Origin: Vulcanimicrobiota bacterium
Lineage (GTDB): Bacteria > Vulcanimicrobiota > Vulcanimicrobiia > Vulcanimicrobiales > Vulcanimicrobiaceae
NCBI GenBank assembly: GCA_003140215.1
Contig: PLJL01000007.1
Coordinates: forward strand, 1-64,000
Length of the DNA: 64,000 nucleotides
Direction of reading: 5' to 3'
Part shown: positions 1 through 6,931 of the stretch, piece after piece
How positions within the stretch are numbered: position 1 is the first letter of the stretch
Layout: the number at the start of each line of letters is the position of its first letter
The notes under the pieces: model-generated
What the model saw: only the letters and a program-made list of their open reading frames with translations
Told to the model about the DNA's origin: nothing
Databases searched by the model: none
Program-made: the position numbers and the translations under genes

Positions 1-24
1 CGGCTAACCTATCAGCATGACATT

Positions 25-52
25 GAAGACCCTGGCGGAGGCTGGGGTCTTC
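25..52 (+). terminator. Hairpin, possible terminator of an upstream gene
   Basis: An 8-bp perfect stem (GAAGACCC with GGGTCTTC) closes a 12-nt loop just before the first gene and is followed by a weakly T-rich tail. It could end transcription of a gene lying left of the window. There is no long T run, so it may only be an mRNA structure. Confidence 0.35.
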
Positions 53-70
53 TCTTAGAACCAGGCCTTC

Positions 71-496
71 ATGCCCAGTTCGATCGACGTGAAGTACGAG
101 CGTGCGTTCAACGGGACGACGCGTCGCATCTATCAACTCCTGAGCGAGATGGGCACCTCGGGGGATGCGATCTGGCCGTTTCCCTCGCAGCCGTTCATGC
201 GCAGCCCGGGGCCGCTCACACCGGGGACGACCGAGGAGTGGCACGGCCCGATCCATGCAGTGCTGGCCGAGGTCGAGCCCGAGAAGCGGATCGTGTGGAA
301 GATCGACAGCCCGGGCGTCGAGGGCACGCATACATTCGAGTTGGAGCAGCAAGGGCGTCGCGTCGTGCTGCGGCACCGGCTGACGGCGACGCTTTCCGAC
401 ACCGACGGGCGCGTGGTGTGGAAGCGTTATGAGGAGCCGCACGAGCGCGCGATCGAAGGGCTCTTCGACAAGCTGACCCGCGTCTTGAAACGCTAA
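71..496 (+). CDS. SRPBCC (AHSA1/START-like) family protein
   Basis: This 141-residue protein has the size and pattern of the SRPBCC helix-grip fold. It has an N-terminal strand (VKYERAF), a region of hydrophobic and acidic strands (HAVLAEVEPEKRIVWKID), a strand with THTFELEQ, and a C-terminal amphipathic helix (ERAIEGLFDKLTRVL). Family members bind hydrophobic ligands in a cavity and are often annotated polyketide cyclase/dehydrase or AHSA1-like. No ligand or reaction can be named from sequence. It has no signal peptide and is probably cytoplasmic. It ends one base before the convergent transglutaminase gene, so the two transcripts meet tail to tail. The ATG at 71 is the only good start; the ribosome-binding site is weak. 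Confidence 0.75.
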   Translation: MPSSIDVKYERAFNGTTRRIYQLLSEMGTSGDAIWPFPSQPFMRSPGPLTPGTTEEWHGPIHAVLAEVEPEKRIVWKIDSPGVEGTHTFELEQQGRRVVLRHRLTATLSDTDGRVVWKRYEEPHERAIEGLFDKLTRVLKR

Positions 497-1345
497 CTAC
501 TGCTCCTCGGCCGCGCCGACGGCGACCGCGACCGAAAGCGAGCCGAATTCCGGGCCGCGGTACAGGCCGCGCGTCGGGCTGACGTCGCCGTAGTCGCGGC
601 CGACCGCGACGAGCACGAAGGCGTCGTCGACGATCCGCTCGTTGGTCGGATCGAACCCCACCCAGCCGTAGGGCGGCAGAAAGGCCTCCGCCCAGGCGTG
701 CGAAGCGTCGGCGCCTAGCGCGGGCGTCGCCCCGCTGAAGATGTAGCCGCTGGCGTAGCGGGCCGGGATGCCGCGGCTGCGGGCCAGCGCGATGAGCACG
801 TGCGCGAAATCCTGGCAGACGCCGGTGCGGGCCGCGATCACCTCATCGACCGTCGTGCGCACGTCGGTCGTCCCCGAGCGGTATTCGAAGTTGCGGTAGA
901 CGAAGGCGCCCGCCGCAAGGAAGAAGGCGGCGAGGTCCCCGTCGCGCGGAGCGATCGCGTCGGCGAGCGCGACGACGGTGGGCCCCACCGAGACGTACGG
1001 CGTCGGCCGGCGGAAGTCGCGCAGCTCGACGGTGTGCGGGTCGGCATCGAGGCGCGCGGCATCGACACCTTGCGGGATCGTGCCGCCGCGCGTCGGCAGC
1101 GTCACCACGTGCGAGCTAGCCACGATGTGCAGCTCGTCGTGTTCGGGGACGATCCCGAAATGTTGCACGTCGTTGCCGAAGCGATCGACGTACGAAAACA
1201 CACGGGCCCCCGGCCGCACGTCGAGCGCGTAGCGCGTGCAGTACTGCTGAAGGTTGGTCCGCGGCTGCAAGTGGACGACCGTGTAGCTCTCGGTCACCGC
1301 GCGCGGATAGCGGTAGACCGTTTCGTGATCGATGGTATATTCCAC
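497..1345 (-). CDS. Transglutaminase-like cysteine peptidase (COG1305 type)
   Basis: A 282-residue protein of the bacterial transglutaminase-like family. The N-terminal part (about residues 1-100) matches the Bact_transglu_N beta-sandwich. The catalytic core follows with Cys177 in GVCQDFAH, His216 in ASHAWAE and Asp232 in GFDPTNE, so the triad is complete. Such proteins act as peptidases or amide-forming enzymes, and in this neighbourhood they are thought to act on peptides made by the ATP-grasp ligase. I chose the GTG at 1345 because it lies two bases after the stop of the upstream alpha-E gene and begins the conserved VEYTIDHETVYRY segment; the open frame upstream only reads through the alpha-E gene. 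It is the last gene of a three-gene operon (ATP-grasp, alpha-E, transglutaminase). No signal peptide is visible. Confidence 0.88.
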   Translation of the reverse strand: MEYTIDHETVYRYPRAVTESYTVVHLQPRTNLQQYCTRYALDVRPGARVFSYVDRFGNDVQHFGIVPEHDELHIVASSHVVTLPTRGGTIPQGVDAARLDADPHTVELRDFRRPTPYVSVGPTVVALADAIAPRDGDLAAFFLAAGAFVYRNFEYRSGTTDVRTTVDEVIAARTGVCQDFAHVLIALARSRGIPARYASGYIFSGATPALGADASHAWAEAFLPPYGWVGFDPTNERIVDDAFVLVAVGRDYGDVSPTRGLYRGPEFGSLSVAVAVGAAEEQ

Positions 1346-1347
1346 GG

Positions 1348-2319
1348 CTAACCGGCCAGCGCGTCGCTGTGGAGCAGAGCCGGCGCGACGACCGGAACGC
1401 GCGGGAAGTACACGCTCTGGATCGCGGCGATGAGCGACTCGATCGTCGTTAGGATGCGCCGGACGAACGGGTGCAGGCCCTCGGCCACGAGATCGTCGGC
1501 ATTCGCGAAGTTGAGGCTCGCGCACAAGCGGCCGGCTTGCTTCTCGGCGTCGTCGCCGTACGACCCACCGGGGCTACCCGAGATCCGATGCAGCGCGGCC
1601 TCGACCTCATTCGCGCAAAAGGCGAGCGAGCGCGGAAAGGTAGCGTTGAAGACGAGGAATGCCGTCGCATCACGTGCGCTCTGCAGGTGCGTCGCGGCCT
1701 GCGCGAACGGGAAGCTCGCGCTCGACATCTCGAGCATGCGCTGCCACTCCGGCCAGGGGTCGTCGAGCGATTCCGCAGTCGACAGGATGCGCGCCTCGAG
1801 CGAACCGCGTTCGAGGAATCGCCCCAACTGCATGAAGTACCAGCCGTCCTCGCGCAGCAGCGTGGCGGCACTGACCCCCGCGATCGCCTGACAGCGGTCG
1901 CGCACGCGCCGCAGGAAGCGCGACGGGCTGCCCTCGCGGATCGAATCGGCGCTCTCGGCGCGGACGTCGAGGTACAGCTCGTTGATGTGCTCCCATACCT
2001 CGGTCGAGAGCTCGGAGCGCAGGCCGATCGCGTTGCCGCGGGCGGTGCCGATGCACGAGACGATCGACGATGGGTTCTCGGCGTCGAAGACGCAGCGTGC
2101 GAGCGCGTCGGTCGCCGCGCGTGTGCCCAAGCGGACCGCGGCCGGATGGGTAAAGGTCGCGATCGCGATCGCGGTGCGCCACGAGCGCTCGGCCCACGTA
2201 CCGCCGGCATACTGATCCATCGAGCGCGTGTAGGTTACGTCGAGCACGCGTGCGACGGTCTCCGCACGCTCGACGTTGCGGCTGAGCCAGAAGAACGCTT
2301 CGGCGTGCCGGCTAAGCAC
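1348..2319 (-). CDS. Alpha-E domain protein (DUF403, COG2307)
   Basis: This 323-residue helical protein starts MLSRHAEAFFWLSRNVERAE, the signature of the alpha-E domain. It also carries the conserved central helices (for example FLERGSLEARIL near residue 170) and an Asn/Ser-rich C-terminal part. The family has no firmly established reaction. Comparative genomics links it closely to circularly permuted ATP-grasp proteins and transglutaminase-like peptidases, in what has been proposed to be a peptide ligation and processing system. The start overlaps the stop of the upstream ATP-grasp gene by 8 bases, so translation is probably coupled. The protein is likely cytoplasmic. Confidence 0.9.
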   Translation of the reverse strand: MLSRHAEAFFWLSRNVERAETVARVLDVTYTRSMDQYAGGTWAERSWRTAIAIATFTHPAAVRLGTRAATDALARCVFDAENPSSIVSCIGTARGNAIGLRSELSTEVWEHINELYLDVRAESADSIREGSPSRFLRRVRDRCQAIAGVSAATLLREDGWYFMQLGRFLERGSLEARILSTAESLDDPWPEWQRMLEMSSASFPFAQAATHLQSARDATAFLVFNATFPRSLAFCANEVEAALHRISGSPGGSYGDDAEKQAGRLCASLNFANADDLVAEGLHPFVRRILTTIESLIAAIQSVYFPRVPVVAPALLHSDALAG

Positions 2320-3766
2320 GGTTGTCCTGCGCTGCGAGAACCCAGGTGTCCTTGCTCCCGCCGCCCTGCGACGAGTTGACGACGAGCGATCCTTCGCGCA
2401 GCGCGACGCGGGTGAGCGCGGCCGGCGGCACGTCGACCGTCTTGCCGTAGAGGGCGAAGGGCCGCAGATCGATGCGGCGAGGTGCCAGCACGCCGTCGGC
2501 GAGCGTGGGGTGCGACGAGAGCTGGATCACCGGCTGCGCGATGTAGCTGCGCGGGTCAGCATCGATCAGGCGCGCAAATTCGGCGCGCTGCGTTGCGGTC
2601 GAGGCCGGACCGATCAGCATGCCGAAGCCGCCCGAGCCGTTGGTTCGCTTGACCACCAGGCGCTCGAGGTTGTCGATGACGTGCCTGCGCGAGGCGGGAT
2701 CGGAACAGTCCAGCGTCTCGACGTTGTCGAGCAGCGGTTCCTCGCGCAGGTAGAAGCGGATCATCTCGGGGACGAAGCGGTACAGCGCCTTGTCGTCGGC
2801 GATCCCGGTGCCGATGGCATTGGCGAGCCCGACGTTGCCCGCGCGATACGCGTTCATGAAGCCGGCGACGCCCAGGGTCGAGTCGCCGCGGAAGTAGAGC
2901 GGGTCGAGGAAGTCGTCGTCGATGCGCCGGTAGACGACGTCGACGCGCTGCAGACCGCGCGTCGTCCGCAGGTAGACCAAATTGTCGACGACGATGAGGT
3001 CGCGGCCCTCGGCCAGCGGCACGCCCATTGACCGTGCCAGCATGGCGTGCTCGTAGTACGCGGAGTTGTAGATCCCGGGGGTCAGGACGATCACGTTGGG
3101 TTCGCGCGCTCCCGCCGGGGCCGCTTCGCGCAGCGTGCGCAGCAGACGCAGCGGATAGTCGTCGACGGGTTCGATGTGGTAGCCGTCGAAGAGCTGCGGG
3201 AACGTGCGCTTGAGCACGTCGCGGTTTTCGAGGACGTATGAGATCCCCGACGGCGTGCGCACGTTGTCCTCGAGCACGCGCGCAGTGCCGGTCTCGTCGC
3301 GGATGAGGTCGATGCCGCTGACGTGGATGTAGACGTCGTGGAGGACGCGCACGCCGAGCATCTCGCGCGCGAAGAGGTCCGAGGAGTACACGAGCTCGCG
3401 CGGGATGCGCCCCTCGCGCAGGATGCGCGCCTCGTGGTAGACGTCGCAGAGGAAGGCATTGAGCGCGCGCACGCGCTGTTCGACGCCCTTGGCGATGCGC
3501 TGCCACTCGGCGTGCGAGAAGATGCGCGGGATGGGGTCGAACGGGAAGATGCGCTCGGTCCCGGTGGACTCGGCGTAGACGGTGAACGTGACCCCACGCC
3601 GGAGCAGGGCGGCATTGATCGCGCGCACGCCGCTCACCAGCGCGTCAGGTTCGACTGCGGCAAGGGTCTGCGCCAAGCGCACGTAATTGGGCCGCGGCGT
3701 CGTCGCGTCGGCGAAGAATTCGTCGAAGACGTCGCCCACGTCGGGGCGCTGCGCAAGATCCAGCAC
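2312..3766 (-). CDS. Circularly permuted type 2 ATP-grasp protein (DUF404/DUF407)
   Basis: A 484-residue member of the circularly permuted ATP-grasp family (COG2308). Recognisable segments are the N-terminal GVTFTVYAEST region, FPFDPIPRIF near residue 75, the RVLEDNVRTPSGISYVLENR stretch, VVYRRIDDDFLDPL, and the C-terminal lysine-bearing VVKRTNGSGGFGMLIGP nucleotide-binding segment. ATP-grasp enzymes form amide bonds through acyl phosphates, so a peptide or amidoligase role is expected; the substrate is unknown. I chose the GTG at 3766 because an AGGGAGG ribosome-binding site sits 7 bases upstream, while the longer open frame begins in non-conserved sequence. It is the first gene of the leftward operon and diverges from the transglutaminase at 3859, with about 90 bp of shared promoter region. 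Confidence 0.9.
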   Translation of the reverse strand: MLDLAQRPDVGDVFDEFFADATTPRPNYVRLAQTLAAVEPDALVSGVRAINAALLRRGVTFTVYAESTGTERIFPFDPIPRIFSHAEWQRIAKGVEQRVRALNAFLCDVYHEARILREGRIPRELVYSSDLFAREMLGVRVLHDVYIHVSGIDLIRDETGTARVLEDNVRTPSGISYVLENRDVLKRTFPQLFDGYHIEPVDDYPLRLLRTLREAAPAGAREPNVIVLTPGIYNSAYYEHAMLARSMGVPLAEGRDLIVVDNLVYLRTTRGLQRVDVVYRRIDDDFLDPLYFRGDSTLGVAGFMNAYRAGNVGLANAIGTGIADDKALYRFVPEMIRFYLREEPLLDNVETLDCSDPASRRHVIDNLERLVVKRTNGSGGFGMLIGPASTATQRAEFARLIDADPRSYIAQPVIQLSSHPTLADGVLAPRRIDLRPFALYGKTVDVPPAALTRVALREGSLVVNSSQGGGSKDTWVLAAQDNRA

Positions 3767-3858
3767 TGTGCTTCCTCCCTTTCCCCAGCGGGCGCCGGCC
3801 GCACCGTTCGACAGATGGCCAAGGGTGGCCGCGGCAGCGCGCATAACGACCCACCCCG

Positions 3859-4674
3859 ATGACGACGACGTCGCTCCGCGTGCGAGTCGGATGTGAGTTC
3901 GGGTACGAGACGGTCGGTGAGACACCGGCCGTGGTCTTGGTTCGCCCGGAGGGGGTCGGCCATCGAATTCGGACCGAGAACTGGTCGACGCGTCCGAACG
4001 TGCCGTACCACGACTTTCGCGACCTCCACGGCAACCGCGCTCGCCGCCTCACGCTGCCCGCCGGGCGGACCCTTATGCGCTACGACGCCGAGGTGGATAT
4101 CTCGCCCGACCCCGCTGAGACGAACCTCGCGGCGCGGGAGCGGCCGGTCCACGAGCTGCCCGACGACGTGCTCGTGTACACCCTGCCGAGCCGCTTCTGC
4201 CCCTCGGACGAGCTCTCCGACGAAGCCTGGCGGCTTTTCGGGGGCGTCGCACCGGGCTGGAACCGGGTGCAGGCGATCTGCGACTACGTCCACGGCGCGC
4301 TGACCTTCGGCTACGGCACCAGCCAACCGCTCACGACCGCTGCGGACGCGCTGCGCGCGCGGGCCGGCGTCTGCCGGGACTACGCTCAGGTCGCGGTCAC
4401 GTTTTGCCGATCCCTCAATATCCCGGCGAGGTACACGTTCGGCTACCTGCCCGACATCGACGTTCCGCCGCCGGACACGCCGATGGACTTCTGCGCCTGG
4501 TTCGAGGCCTATCTGGAGGATCGCTGGTGGACCTTCGATCCGCGCAACAACGCCCGGCGCGTTGGCCACATGGCGATAGCGCGGGGACGCGATGCCATCG
4601 ATACTGCGATGGTGACGACATACGGCACCGCCCGGCTGGAGACCATGATCGTGTGGGCCGACCCCATTGACTGA
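3859..4674 (+). CDS. Transglutaminase-like protein with substituted active-site His
   Basis: A 271-residue transglutaminase-like protein of the subfamily usually found next to alpha-E and ATP-grasp genes. Cys172 lies in GVCRDYAQ and the Asp in WTFDPRNN (Asp227), but the position that usually carries the catalytic His in DFHAWFE-type motifs is Cys212 (MDFCAWFEAYL). The triad is therefore not canonical; activity may be altered, or other side chains may substitute. It starts the rightward arm of the divergent cluster and overlaps the next transglutaminase gene by 8 bases. No good Shine-Dalgarno site precedes the ATG at 3859; the transcript may be leaderless or start slightly downstream. Confidence 0.85.
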   Translation: MTTTSLRVRVGCEFGYETVGETPAVVLVRPEGVGHRIRTENWSTRPNVPYHDFRDLHGNRARRLTLPAGRTLMRYDAEVDISPDPAETNLAARERPVHELPDDVLVYTLPSRFCPSDELSDEAWRLFGGVAPGWNRVQAICDYVHGALTFGYGTSQPLTTAADALRARAGVCRDYAQVAVTFCRSLNIPARYTFGYLPDIDVPPPDTPMDFCAWFEAYLEDRWWTFDPRNNARRVGHMAIARGRDAIDTAMVTTYGTARLETMIVWADPID

Positions 4675-5512
4675 GGGTCCGATCGTCCGCGCGTCCTACC
4701 TGCTGCGGCAGCACTTTCGCTACGAGTACCCGGGCCCGATCCGCAAGCTGCGCCATCGGCTGGTGATCGCGCCGCCGGGCGCATACGGAGATCAGCGGCT
4801 GCTCTCGGACCGGCTGGTGATAACCCCCGATGCGGCCGTCCGCTGGGGCGAGGACGCCTTCGGCAACGCGGTGGCGCGCATCGCGGCACCGCACATCGAC
4901 GAGGCGATCGAGCTCGACTACGAGGCGGTGGTCGAACGAAGCGCGGGTGCGAAGCCCACGGTCCCCGCGCGCTGGTTCGTCGACCCGCGGTTTCGCGACC
5001 CCTCGGCGCTCACGCAGCTCGACCGTACGCTGCATCGGGCGGCGCTGCGGCTGGTGCGCGAGGGCGACGATCCGTATGCGCTCGCGACGAGGATCAACGA
5101 GTTCGTGTACGCGCACATGCACTACGTTCCCGACGTCACCAGCGTCGTCACGACCGCGGCGCAGGCGTACACGCTGGGCGTCGGGGTGTGTCAGGACTAC
5201 GCCCACATCATGATCGCGCTCGCACGCGCCTGCGGGCTCGCCGCGCGCTACGTCTCGGGTCACCTCCTGGGCGAAGGCGGCACGCACGCGTGGGTCGAGA
5301 TCGTAGCCGACCCGCGCGGCAGCCGCACTGCGCCCGTGTGGGGCTTCGACCCGACGCACCGCCGGGAAACCACGCTGTCGTACCTGTTCGTCGCGGCCGG
5401 CCGCGACTTCGCCGACGTCACGCCGACCTCGGGCCGATTCCTCGCTCCGTACATCGGTACGTTCACGACCTCGCGCTCGGTCGACGTCGTCTCCGCGGAG
5501 TACGTCGCCTAA
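4667..5512 (+). CDS. Transglutaminase-like cysteine peptidase
   Basis: A 281-residue protein with the N-terminal Bact_transglu_N beta-sandwich (YLLRQHFRYEYPGPIRKLRH) and a complete catalytic triad: Cys175 in GVCQDYAH, His207 in GGTHAWVE and Asp228 in GFDPTHR. It is the closest relative in the window to the gene at 497-1345, so the cluster contains two canonical transglutaminases plus the substituted one at 3859. The TTG at 4667 overlaps the upstream stop by 8 bases, indicating coupled translation; no ATG or GTG is available before the conserved YLLRQHF strand. It ends 15 bases from the convergent dehydrogenase gene. Confidence 0.88.
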   Translation: MTEGPIVRASYLLRQHFRYEYPGPIRKLRHRLVIAPPGAYGDQRLLSDRLVITPDAAVRWGEDAFGNAVARIAAPHIDEAIELDYEAVVERSAGAKPTVPARWFVDPRFRDPSALTQLDRTLHRAALRLVREGDDPYALATRINEFVYAHMHYVPDVTSVVTTAAQAYTLGVGVCQDYAHIMIALARACGLAARYVSGHLLGEGGTHAWVEIVADPRGSRTAPVWGFDPTHRRETTLSYLFVAAGRDFADVTPTSGRFLAPYIGTFTTSRSVDVVSAEYVA

Positions 5513-5527
5513 CGCGCTGAACCGGGG

Positions 5528-6751
5528 TCAGCCGAAGGCGCTCTCGCCGGTGATCGCCTGGCCCAGGATCAGGGTGTGGATCTCACTGGTTCCCTCGTAG
5601 GTCAGCACGCTCTCGAGATTGTTCATGTGCCGGATCACCGGGTACTCCAGCGTGATTCCGCTGGCCCCGAGGATGGTGCGCGCTTCCCGGCAGATCGCCA
5701 GCGCTTCGCGCACGTTGTTGAGCTTGCCGAAGGAGACGTGCGACGCATGCGCGCGCCCGTCGTCCTTGAGCCGGCCGACGTGCAGCGCGACCAGCAATCC
5801 TTTGTTGATCTCGAGCATCATGTTGACCAGCTTCTCTTGGGTGAGCTGGAACGCCGCGAGCGGCTTGTCGAACTGCACGCGCGTCTTGGCGTACTCGAGC
5901 GCGCTCTCATAGCAGGCCCGCGCCGCGCCGAGCGAGCCCCACACGATGCCGTAGCGCGCCTCGTTCAAGCACGACAGCGGGCCGCGCAGCCCCGACACGT
6001 TGGGCAGGATCGCGTCGGCGGGGATGCGGCAATCTTCGAAGCTCAGCTCCGAGGTGATCGACGCCCGCAATGAGAGCTTCTTCTCGATGTTGCGCGTGGT
6101 GAAGCCCTTGGTGCCTTTGGGCACGAGGAAGCCGCGCACCGCGCCGCTGCGATGCCCGTCTTGCGGGTCGAGGCGCGCCCAAACGACGGCCACGTCGGCG
6201 ATCGAGCCGTTGGTGATCCACGCCTTGGACCCGTTGAGCACGTAGTCGGAGCCGTCGCGGCGCGCGACGGTACGCATGCCACCGGGGTCGCTGCCGAAGT
6301 CCCACTCGGTGAGGCCGAAGCAGCCCAGCGCGTCACCGGCAGCCATCCGTGGCAGCCAGGTCTCTTTCTGTTCGTCCGAGCCATGCGCCCAGATCGCGTA
6401 CATCGCGAGCGACCCCTGCACGCTGACGAACGAGCGGAAACCGGAGTCGCCGGCTTCGAGCTCGAGGCAGGCCAGGCCGTACGCAACCGCGCTGGTCCCC
6501 GCGCAGCCGTAGCCGTGGAGGTGCATCCCCAACAGCCCGAGGTCGCCGAGCTCCTTGGCCATCGCGCGCGGAAAGGTATGGTCCTCGAACCAGTCGGCGA
6601 TGTGCGGCAGCACGCGGTCGCGCACAAACGTGCGCACCGTGTCGCGAATCAAGCGCTCGTCGTCGGTGAGCAGCGCGTCGATCCCGAGGAAGTCGGTCGG
6701 CGAGGGCGCCGGAACGTCGGCGCGCTGCGGGTGGCTCGCGGTCGTGCTCAT
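5528..6751 (-). CDS. Acyl-CoA dehydrogenase, glutaryl-CoA dehydrogenase-like
   Basis: A 407-residue flavoprotein of the acyl-CoA dehydrogenase family that resembles glutaryl-CoA dehydrogenase more than short-chain enzymes. It shows the N-terminal DFLGIDALLTDDERLIRDT start, the GYGCAGTSAVAYGL and DSGFRSFVSVQGSL segments, the FAD-binding GLTEWDFGSDPGGM, and the C-terminal [14 protein letters not shown] with the catalytic Glu. These match the glutaryl-type oxidative decarboxylase of lysine/tryptophan and aromatic degradation; a related substrate cannot be excluded. The ATG at 6751 was chosen because a relic second copy at 11.3-11.9 kb shares sequence up to exactly this codon and diverges upstream. 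It stands alone. Confidence 0.88.
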   Translation of the reverse strand: MSTTASHPQRADVPAPSPTDFLGIDALLTDDERLIRDTVRTFVRDRVLPHIADWFEDHTFPRAMAKELGDLGLLGMHLHGYGCAGTSAVAYGLACLELEAGDSGFRSFVSVQGSLAMYAIWAHGSDEQKETWLPRMAAGDALGCFGLTEWDFGSDPGGMRTVARRDGSDYVLNGSKAWITNGSIADVAVVWARLDPQDGHRSGAVRGFLVPKGTKGFTTRNIEKKLSLRASITSELSFEDCRIPADAILPNVSGLRGPLSCLNEARYGIVWGSLGAARACYESALEYAKTRVQFDKPLAAFQLTQEKLVNMMLEINKGLLVALHVGRLKDDGRAHASHVSFGKLNNVREALAICREARTILGASGITLEYPVIRHMNNLESVLTYEGTSEIHTLILGQAITGESAFG

Positions 6752-6931
6752 CCCAAGCGCCTTCGGTCGGCCGGGCGGTGCTCCTGGGGCTGGAGCGACC
6801 CCATTGAGCGGCCAACTACATAGCAGGGTATAGCATCTATAGGCTAGAATGGGTCGTTTACCGTTCCGAGCGCCTTTCGCTCCGGGCGGTTTTAACCATT
6901 GCGCGCCGTCGGGGGAGGCAGGGTGAGGGCA

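Noticed and set aside
6752..6931. Riboswitch or strong terminator before the propeller gene
   Set aside because: A small GAGCG-CCTTT-CGCTC hairpin followed by GGCGGTTTT exists, but the stem is short and no riboswitch pattern is apparent.
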